A stretch of 64,000 bases of DNA from Devosia sp. Leaf420 (GTDB lineage: Bacteria; Pseudomonadota; Alphaproteobacteria; Rhizobiales; Devosiaceae), in contig NZ_LMQU01000001.1 of assembly GCF_001425445.1 (NCBI RefSeq), forward strand, positions 63,221-127,220. The letters are read 5' to 3'. The stretch's first letter is position 1. The number at the start of each line of letters is the position of its first letter. The translations under genes were made by a program, and so were the position numbers. The notes below the pieces were generated by a model. It saw nothing but the letters and a program-made list of their open reading frames with translations. It did no database searches and was not told where the DNA came from. Shown here in pieces: positions 11,058 through 17,904 of this stretch.

Positions 11058-12416
11058 TCAGACCAGTGCGACGATCTTCTTTTTCTTCCAGACGAAATGA
11101 TACCAAACGGCCTGGAGGACCATCATGCCGGTGAAGCTCGTGGCGTAGGCGACCCAGATGCCGGAGAGGCCGAGGCTGGTCTGGCTGAGCCAGATAGCGC
11201 CGGGAAGCTCGATGAAGAGGATACCGCTGAGCGAGAGGAGCATAGGGGCATAGACCATGCCGCTGGCGCGCATCATCCCGGAGAACACCACGCCGAAGCC
11301 GAAGGGGATGATGGCCCAAAGGACGATGCGGAGAAGATGTTCGGTCAGTTCGATGACGCTTGGATCGGTGATGAACAGCGCGACCAGGTGCTCACTGAAG
11401 AGATAGGCGATGAGGACGAGGCCGCCGGTGATTATGAGGTTCATCAGTAACGCCGTGCGGGTGATGGCTTCGAGCTGATCGTTGCGCTTGGCGCCGATGG
11501 CCTGGGCGCCGAAGATCGAGGTGGCGATGCCGATCGACATGGCAGGGAACTGCACATAGTTCAGCACCTGGTTGAGCGCGCCATAGGCCGCCGTGGCATT
11601 GGAGCCAAAGCGGTTGACGAGCCCCACAACGACGATGCCTGACACCGAGGCGACGACCATCTGCAGGCCGGCAGGGACGCCGAGCTTGAGAATGAGGCCC
11701 AGGAGTTGGAAATCGGGCTTCAGCGCGCGGAGCAATTGGGCATCTGGCGCGAGGGGAAGCTTGCGGGCGCGCATATAGAAGAACAGGAAGATCAGCACGA
11801 CAACGAAGCCGGCGATGAAGGCCCAGGCGGCAGAATTGACGCCGAGTTGCGGCAGGCCCCACCAGCCCTCAATGAGCGCGGGAGTGATGATGACGCCGAC
11901 GATCATCGACAGGACCAGCGAAAAGAGCGGGGTAATCGTATCCCCCACCCCGCGCAGGATCGAGGTGATAATGAGGAAGACGAAGAAGCCGGGCATGCCG
12001 AGGAACATGATGCGGCCGTAGCCGATGGAGGTTTCCCGGATGTTGTCGGGCGCGCCGAGGACCGACATGATGCTCTCGATAAAGACGCTGCCGATGATGG
12101 CGACGATGAGACCAAGGACGAACGCCGTCGTCAGGGTCGTACCGGTGACTTGCTTGACCCGTTCGAGATTGCGCGCGCCCCATGCCTGGCCGATCAGAAT
12201 GGTCGAGCCGGCGGAGAGGCCGATGATGAAGCTGATGAGAAAGAACAGAATCGGGAAGAAGGTGGCGAGGGACGCCAGCGCATCGACGCCGATCATCTGG
12301 CCGATGAAGATGGAATTGAAGGTGCCGGACAGAGCCTGAAGAATATTCGAGGCCATGAGGGGCAAGAGGAAGATGGCGAAACGCTGCCACAAGGGGCGCG
12401 TGGAATCGGGGTTCAT
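11058..12416 (-). CDS. MATE family multidrug efflux protein
   Basis: A 452-residue inner-membrane protein of the multidrug and toxic compound extrusion family, with twelve hydrophobic segments arranged as two related halves. Recognisable parts are SNILQALSGTFNSIFIG near the N-terminus and GALNQVLNYVQFPAM in the second half. Such proteins export cationic drugs by Na+ or H+ antiport; the substrate cannot be read from sequence. The start was set at the ATG complementary to 12414-12416 because GGAG lies seven bases upstream, removing 23 residues of an open but unsupported extension. It is transcribed alone. Confidence 0.9.
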   Translation of the reverse strand: MNPDSTRPLWQRFAIFLLPLMASNILQALSGTFNSIFIGQMIGVDALASLATFFPILFFLISFIIGLSAGSTILIGQAWGARNLERVKQVTGTTLTTAFVLGLIVAIIGSVFIESIMSVLGAPDNIRETSIGYGRIMFLGMPGFFVFLIITSILRGVGDTITPLFSLVLSMIVGVIITPALIEGWWGLPQLGVNSAAWAFIAGFVVVLIFLFFYMRARKLPLAPDAQLLRALKPDFQLLGLILKLGVPAGLQMVVASVSGIVVVGLVNRFGSNATAAYGALNQVLNYVQFPAMSIGIATSIFGAQAIGAKRNDQLEAITRTALLMNLIITGGLVLIAYLFSEHLVALFITDPSVIELTEHLLRIVLWAIIPFGFGVVFSGMMRASGMVYAPMLLSLSGILFIELPGAIWLSQTSLGLSGIWVAYATSFTGMMVLQAVWYHFVWKKKKIVALV

Positions 12417-12693
12417 GAATGCACTCCAGAGGAACTGGTGGTTAGCTCTATCGCATTTTGCCGGGCCGGTAAGGCAGATCGGCAAAGGCGAGCATCACAG
12501 CAAAGGCCCCTTCGGACGGCGGACTGACTGAATCAGAAAGCCGGAGGGACCAATTCACACCCAAAAGACTGGGTGCAGGCTGGACGGGCACTGGAGGCTT
12601 GGCGATGACACGTGCGATTTCTAGGCGCATCGGCAAGGACGGTCAATCGGGGAACTGATCGGTTTTCCGATGCGGAATATCGCCTGCGGCCTG

Positions 12694-12722
12694 TTGCCAG
12701 ATTCGATGGGCTGGGCTAGGAA
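12694..12722 (+). promoter_or_regulatory. Candidate sigma-70 promoter of tRNA-Leu(CAA)
   Basis: TTGCCA (12694-12699), a 17-base spacer, then TAGGAA (12717-12722), ending 10 bases before the tRNA. The spacing is ideal and the -35 fits TTGACA at five of six positions. The rest of the 316-base gap 12417-12732 shows no gene; the MATE promoter must lie in its left part. Confidence 0.5.
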
Positions 12723-12732
12723 CCCATCCCGT

Positions 12733-12816
12733 GCCCCTCTGGCGGAATGGTAGACGCAGAGGACTCAAAATCCTCCGCCGCGAGGCGTGCCGGTTCGAGT
12801 CCGGCGGGGGGCACCA
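12733..12816 (+). tRNA. tRNA-Leu, anticodon CAA
   Basis: A full cloverleaf. The acceptor GCCCCTC pairs with GGGGGGC (12806-12812, one T-G pair). The anticodon arm is GAGGA-CTCAAAA-TCCTC with CAA at positions 34-36. A long variable arm typical of class II tRNAs and a GGTTCGAGTCC T-arm follow. The 3' CCA is encoded (12814-12816). It decodes UUG. Confidence 0.96.
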
Positions 12817-12847
12817 CTTTTTCCGAAATCGATGATGTGCTGACTGC

Positions 12848-13120
12848 TTAGAGCTCTGGTGGCTCGAAGTTGAGCGCGTCGAATTTGCGCTGAAGCTGGA
12901 TCTGATCGACGCTGCGCCCGATGGCCTCGATCTCAAAATCGCGTTGGCGATCCTCAGAGGTGCGGGCGATTTCATTCTGCAGGCACACAAGGCGCTCCCG
13001 CTGCTGCGCGAGATGTTCAGGCGTGTCTTCAGTCGCCGTCGGCGCCGGGCATGCGGCGAAGGCGGGCGATGCAAAGGCGCTCAACAACAGGACAGCGGCG
13101 ACGGTGTGCTTTATGGTCAT
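12848..13120 (-). CDS. Small secreted protein of unknown function
   Basis: A 90-residue product starting MTIKHTVAAV with a clear signal peptide that ends near SPAFA-A. The mature part is about 68 residues, highly charged and probably helical, with two cysteines (AACPAP and LVCLQN) that could form a disulfide in the periplasm. The reading frame stays open 90 codons upstream, but that extension is a Gly/Ser-rich mirror of the proline-rich gene on the other strand and was left out. I do not recognise the family. It is convergent with the tRNA. Confidence 0.65.
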   Translation of the reverse strand: MTIKHTVAAVLLLSAFASPAFAACPAPTATEDTPEHLAQQRERLVCLQNEIARTSEDRQRDFEIEAIGRSVDQIQLQRKFDALNFEPPEL

Positions 13121-13256
13121 GCGATAACAATGGGCAGAGATCGGGACCGTTGCAAGGCGGGAGGTATTCTCTGGGCCTTGCCTTGGATCAATAAGGCGGG
13201 AGCGGGCGAACTCTTGGCTGTCCAGGGCGGTTGCATCTTCGTCAATGGAGGATGCG

Positions 13257-13457
13257 ATGTCTTTTCCGCCGCTCGAGCCAAGCCCTACCCTGCCCGATCC
13301 CGGGCCGGTACCGCCCATTTCCAACCCGACAGAACTGCCAGATCCCGATAGCGATATTCCCGCGCCGGACCCCGATGAGCCTTTCGACAATCCGGAGCCG
13401 GGCCCTGATTTACCGCCGGAACGAGCGCCGTTTCCGGACCACGAGCCAGCGCTTTAG
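13257..13457 (+). CDS. Small proline-rich acidic protein
   Basis: A 66-residue product in which 24 residues are proline and 15 are Asp or Glu, with one Arg and no Lys. It reads as repeated PDP, PEPGP and LPDP units. GGAGG (13247-13251) sits five bases before the ATG at 13257; an ATG at 13245 is also in frame but overlaps that site. There is no signal peptide or membrane segment, so a disordered cytoplasmic peptide is likely. Its promoter would lie in the short gap (13121-13256) from the divergent small secreted gene, and it converges on the PBP1A gene. Function unknown; expression is not proven. Confidence 0.5.
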   Translation: MSFPPLEPSPTLPDPGPVPPISNPTELPDPDSDIPAPDPDEPFDNPEPGPDLPPERAPFPDHEPAL

Positions 13458-13492
13458 GTTGGGGTTCCGGCTTTTACGGGAATGAGGAGTGG

Positions 13493-15964
13493 TCAGTATC
13501 CCGGGGCGCTCAGGCTCGGATCGAGATACTGGCCATTGCCGCTCGGCTGGGTGGTGTAGCCGCCGCCATATTGCTGCTGCATCTGCATTTGGCGGGCGGC
13601 GGCATCATAGCCCTGCACATCGACGCCGATAACAGAGGTCATCAGATTGGGGCCAGTGCCGGGCTTGAAGGCTTCTTCGATGGCAGATTGGCCCTCGTAA
13701 GCTTGTACGCCGGTGCTCGGATTGATCCATGCCGTGGTCATGCCAGCCGGGACGTTGAATGGCGTGGGCGGCTTACCCTGCATGGCCTTGGCCATGAAAT
13801 TGGTGAAGATCGGCACGGCCATGCCGCCACCGGTCGAGGAATTGCCCATCGAGCGTGGCTGGTCGTAGCCGATATAGATGCCGACGGCGAGTTCGGGGGT
13901 GAAGCCGACGAACCAGGCGTCCTTGTAGTCGTTGGTCGTGCCAGTCTTGCCGGCGACGGGACGATTGAGGGCGCGGGCGGCGGTGCCGGTGCCGCGCTGG
14001 ACGACGCCTTCCATCATCGAGGTGATCTGGTAGGCCGTCATCGGATCCAGGACCTGATCGCGATTGTCGAGGATGCGCGGCTCGCCCTGATTGTGCCAAT
14101 CGGTGGCGGTGCAGCCCTCGCAGACGCGTTCGTCGTGGCGGTAGACGGTGTGCCCGTAGCGATCCTGGATGCGGTCGATAAGCGTTGGGACGATCTTGCG
14201 GCCACCATTGGCGATGGTTGCATAGGCCGAGGTCATGCGCATATTGGTGGTTTCGCCGGCGCCCAAGGACATAGCGAGCACGGGCTGCATATCGTCATAG
14301 ATGCCGAACATGCGGGCGTAATCGGCGATGAGCGGCATGCCGATGTCGCGCGCGAGGCGCACGGTCATGACGTTTCGGCTGCGCTCGATACCACGGCGGA
14401 GGGTCTGGGGGCCGTAGAATTCCTGGGCATAGTTTTCGGGACGCCAGATGGAGCCGTCGCCATTGCGGATTTCGACGGGCGCGTCGAGGATGACCGAGGC
14501 GGGCGTATAGCCATTGTCGAGCGCGGCGGCATAGACGATGGGCTTGAAGGACGAGCCGGGCTGACGGAGCGCTTGCGTCGCGCGATTGAACTGGGATTCG
14601 GCAAAGGAGAAGCCGCCGACCATGGCAAGGACGCGACCGGTGCGCGGATCCATGGCGACGAGCGAGCCTTCGACTTCGGGGACCTGTTCAAGGGTATAGG
14701 CGCCTTCCTTGCCCGCGACCTGCGAGACATAGATGACGTCGCCGACCTTGAGGATGTCCTGCACGGGTTTGGAAACCCAGCGGATATCGGGGCCGGCCAA
14801 TGTGCCCTCGACGCGAGCCGGGGTGACGGCACCATCGACGTCGTTTTCCGGGCGGAGGCCGATGCGGGCCTGATTGCCGCCGACTTCGAGGACGACGGCG
14901 AGCTGCCATTCGGGCACGTCGCTGAGCGGCTTTACCTTGGCAACATCGAGGCCCCAATCTTCGCCGAGCTCGATGCTGGCGACCGGGCCGCGGAAGCCGC
15001 GGGTGTGGTCATATTGGATGAGCCCGTCCATCAGGGCGCGGCGGGCATATTCCTGCAAGCGTGGCTCAAGAGTGGTGCGGACAGAGAGGCCGCCGCCATA
15101 GAGCTGGTCTTCGCCATAGAGTTTGGCCAGTTCGCGGCGCACGTCTTCGGTGAAATATTCAGCGGCATAGACCTGGCTGCCGGCGGCGCGGGGAATGACG
15201 TTGAGCGGCTCAGCCTTGGCCGCTTCGGCTTCCTCGGGCGTTGCATAGCCATTTTCGACCATGCGATCGATGACCCAGTTGCGGCGCTCGATGGCGGCCT
15301 GCGGGCGGCGGAAGGGGTGATAATTGTTCGGGCCTTTGGGGAGCGCGGCGATGTAGGCGGCTTCGCTGAGATTGAGCTGGTAAAGCGCTTTGTCGAAATA
15401 GTTGAGCGCGGCGGCGGCAACGCCATAGGAATTGAGGCCGAGGAAGATTTCGTTGAGGTAGAGCTCGAGGATCTTGTCCTTGGAGAAGGTCGACTCGATG
15501 CGAATGGCGAGGATCGCTTCCTGGATCTTTCGATCCCAGGTCTGCTCAGAGGTGAGCAGGAAGTTCTTCGCCACCTGCTGGGTGATGCTGGAGCCACCGC
15601 CCTGGATGGAATTATTGCCCTCGGCGCGCGCCAGGATATTGTCGCGGATGGCGCGGACGATGCCGTCGATGGCTATGCCGTTGTGGGAATAGAAGTCTTT
15701 GTCTTCAGCCGAGAGGAAGGCGTGGACGAGCAGCGGCGGGACAGTCTCGATCGGCTGGAACAGACGGCGTTCGCGGGCATATTCGGCAAGCAGGGTGCCA
15801 TCGGCGGCGTGGACGCGCGTCGTGACCGGCGGCTGGTAGTCCTTGAGGACGGTATAATCGGGAAGCTGCGCGGAGACGGTGGCGAGATAGACCGCGGCTG
15901 CGGCAACGCCGCCGAGCGCCAGGAACATGCCGAAGCCGAAGAGCCAGCCGAGTAGTCTAAACAT
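13493..15964 (-). CDS. mrcA: Penicillin-binding protein 1A (bifunctional transglycosylase/transpeptidase)
   Basis: A class A PBP of 823 residues that polymerises glycan strands and cross-links them. After one N-terminal membrane anchor (about 7-30) comes the GT51 domain with Glu87 in AEDKDFYSH and the GGGSSITQQ motif near 122-130. An OB-like insert (about 320-430) precedes the transpeptidase, whose motifs are SSFK (471-474), SRN (529-531) and KTGT (673-676). The C-terminal tail of about 60 residues is Gln/Gly-rich. The OB insert and length mark it as PBP1A rather than PBP1C. It shares strand and neighbourhood with the amidase gene upstream, 98 bases away. Confidence 0.96.
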   Translation of the reverse strand: MFRLLGWLFGFGMFLALGGVAAAAVYLATVSAQLPDYTVLKDYQPPVTTRVHAADGTLLAEYARERRLFQPIETVPPLLVHAFLSAEDKDFYSHNGIAIDGIVRAIRDNILARAEGNNSIQGGGSSITQQVAKNFLLTSEQTWDRKIQEAILAIRIESTFSKDKILELYLNEIFLGLNSYGVAAAALNYFDKALYQLNLSEAAYIAALPKGPNNYHPFRRPQAAIERRNWVIDRMVENGYATPEEAEAAKAEPLNVIPRAAGSQVYAAEYFTEDVRRELAKLYGEDQLYGGGLSVRTTLEPRLQEYARRALMDGLIQYDHTRGFRGPVASIELGEDWGLDVAKVKPLSDVPEWQLAVVLEVGGNQARIGLRPENDVDGAVTPARVEGTLAGPDIRWVSKPVQDILKVGDVIYVSQVAGKEGAYTLEQVPEVEGSLVAMDPRTGRVLAMVGGFSFAESQFNRATQALRQPGSSFKPIVYAAALDNGYTPASVILDAPVEIRNGDGSIWRPENYAQEFYGPQTLRRGIERSRNVMTVRLARDIGMPLIADYARMFGIYDDMQPVLAMSLGAGETTNMRMTSAYATIANGGRKIVPTLIDRIQDRYGHTVYRHDERVCEGCTATDWHNQGEPRILDNRDQVLDPMTAYQITSMMEGVVQRGTGTAARALNRPVAGKTGTTNDYKDAWFVGFTPELAVGIYIGYDQPRSMGNSSTGGGMAVPIFTNFMAKAMQGKPPTPFNVPAGMTTAWINPSTGVQAYEGQSAIEEAFKPGTGPNLMTSVIGVDVQGYDAAARQMQMQQQYGGGYTTQPSGNGQYLDPSLSAPGY

Positions 15965-16062
15965 GCATCAAATACCTCACGACGCGAATACGGGGCGCCC
16001 TGCCCCGATTCACATCGGCAAAAAACAATAGCAGAAGCTGTAGCGTCGAAGAATCCCGTCGC

Positions 16063-17334
16063 TCACTGCTCCGGTCCGACGCTGTCAAAATAAGTTGAGA
16101 TGCCGCGGGCGATGGCCTCGGACGTGCGGTCCTGCCAATCGGACTGGGTCAAATTGGTGATGTCATCGAGATTGGAAAGAAAACCGAGTTCGATAAGGAC
16201 CGACGGAACGTCGGGTGCCTGGAGTACGAAGAAATCGGCCTGACGCACCGGGAAGCGGCGGAGGGCGACGCTGGGCTCGAGCTGATGCACAATGGCCTGA
16301 GCTGCCACATAAGACTGGACGCGCATTTCGCGCCGCATGAGATCGAGGAGGATATCGACAACCTCGGGCGCCATTTGCGGCATGGCGAAGCCGGCGATGA
16401 CGTCGGACTTGTTCTCGTTATCGGCGAGAACCTTATCGAGCACGTCGGTGGCATTTTCATCGCGCGTATAGACGCTGGCGCCGCGGATTTCGGGCTGCTG
16501 AAAACTATCGGCGTGGATGGAGATAAAGATATCGGCCTTATTGGCGCGCGCCAGTTCGACGCGCTCTTCGAGGCGGAGATAGGTATCGTCCTCGCGCGTC
16601 AGGGCGACATCGAAGCGGCCCGAGGCGATGAGCAATTGCTGGAGCTTTTTGGAAAAGGCGAGAACGATGTCCTTTTCCTTGATGCCGTTGGCGGCTTCTG
16701 CGCCGCTATCGATGCCGCCATGGCCGGGGTCGATGACGACGAGGGGCTTGGTGGCGACGGGGAGTTCGGAGCCACCGGCGGGGGTCGATTGCGCCGCGGT
16801 CTCGACGGCAGCCGAAGCGGCGCGGTCCTTTTCGACATTGGCGGCGAAGGTTGCGGCATCGGCGGGGATGATATCAACGACGAGGCGCGCGGGCTGGTCT
16901 TCGAAGGGGTCAAGCACATAGGCCTGCTGCACCTGAGCGGGCCCTGCGAGAAAGAGCGTAGTGCGGACGCGGTCGGGGGCGGCCTGTTCGACCGCATAGG
17001 ACGAAATGATCGTCGTATCGGTGGGCTCACCGGTTGGCTCTGGGACGGAGAAGGTCCCGGCGCGCACATCGATCGCGAGGCGGTCCGGCTCGGTGAGGGA
17101 GACGAAGGAGAATTCGGTCTTGGCGGCAAGATCGATGACAAGGCGCGCGCGGTCTTCGCCCAAGGTGATGCGGGCATCGATGACATTGGGCAGGCCGATG
17201 GGGGCGGCAGCATCTTGTGCCAAAGCCGGCAATACGGTGCCGAGGACAGCAAGAAAGCCGAAAAGCAGCGAACGGATGACGCTTAAAATCAAAATCAGAC
17301 TGAGCCCCACACGTATCGATACGCCGTGTTTCAT
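16063..17334 (-). CDS. amiC: N-acetylmuramoyl-L-alanine amidase with AMIN domain (AmiC type)
   Basis: A 423-residue periplasmic zinc amidase that cuts the bond between MurNAc and the stem peptide to split daughter cells. A hydrophobic N-terminal signal segment (about 8-40) is followed by an AMIN domain (about 48-155) that targets septal peptidoglycan, a short linker, and an Amidase_3 domain from about 197. Zinc ligands are His205 (DPGHGG), Glu220 and His274 (SIHADS); the catalytic Glu is Glu382 (LIELGFLSN). The expected regulatory helix is present between them. In the leftward run, PBP1A follows. It is divergent from rne. Confidence 0.93.
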   Translation of the reverse strand: MKHGVSIRVGLSLILILSVIRSLLFGFLAVLGTVLPALAQDAAAPIGLPNVIDARITLGEDRARLVIDLAAKTEFSFVSLTEPDRLAIDVRAGTFSVPEPTGEPTDTTIISSYAVEQAAPDRVRTTLFLAGPAQVQQAYVLDPFEDQPARLVVDIIPADAATFAANVEKDRAASAAVETAAQSTPAGGSELPVATKPLVVIDPGHGGIDSGAEAANGIKEKDIVLAFSKKLQQLLIASGRFDVALTREDDTYLRLEERVELARANKADIFISIHADSFQQPEIRGASVYTRDENATDVLDKVLADNENKSDVIAGFAMPQMAPEVVDILLDLMRREMRVQSYVAAQAIVHQLEPSVALRRFPVRQADFFVLQAPDVPSVLIELGFLSNLDDITNLTQSDWQDRTSEAIARGISTYFDSVGPEQ

Positions 17335-17904
17335 GCGCTTCGGGCGATTCTACGGCAAGTTCGGCTTATGCGATGATTTGGCAGTAGAGGCAAAGAACTG
17401 GCGCTCGGAAAAGTCCCAATAATCCTCACTTTTAGAGTTTCCTGTTGCTAATCTGGCGCAAGCCCCCTACACGCTTAGATGAAGGCGCAGGTATTTCGCG
17501 AGCGCCAGCGACCGACCCTTGGAGGTCTTGTCGCGCCGCTGCGGAACCCGTCCGGCTCTTTGTGCCACACAAGCACATGACCGGTTTGAAAGCGGCGATT
17601 TTCAGCGCCTTCGATGACGAATTTCGATTCCTATGGGATCGGACGGTGGCGGACCGTTTTCAGGTTCACTGCCCAATAGGAAGAGGTCATATGGCCCGCA
17701 GGCGGACAAAGCGCGACGCGATCGAAAAAGACGATTGCCGTTTTGCTTCGCCCTTTCTCCCGGCCATGACCGAATTTGCCGGTGCGCAGAACGTGAGAGG
17801 TTCGCGCCCGATTGTTTTCAACACATTCGCCCCGCAACGCGCCGAGCCTGGTTATCTGGTTCGCCGGCTGCCTGCTTTTGGCGCGCGGGTGCGCGGAGTT
17901 TTTT
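17335..17904. other. Long amiC-rne intergenic region with the rne leader
   Basis: The 570 bases between divergent amiC and rne hold no gene I can support. A frame at 17445-17975 runs into rne out of phase and has no ribosome site. Long untranslated leaders are known upstream of rne in enterics, where RNase E controls its own message, so a similar role is possible here. I see no recognisable match to a known rne leader structure. Confidence 0.5.

Noticed and set aside
11706..12527. A 273-codon acidic frame on the + strand opposite the MATE gene
   Set aside because: Antisense of hydrophobic membrane codons gives Asp/Glu/Arg-rich sequence; not a gene.
13121..13390. N-terminal Gly/Ser-rich 90-residue extension of the small secreted protein
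   Set aside because: It is the mirror of the proline-rich gene and would hide the signal peptide; the internal ATG is preferred.
13571..15955. A 794-codon open frame on the + strand opposite PBP1A
   Set aside because: It mirrors the PBP1A codons and has no family resemblance or ribosome site.
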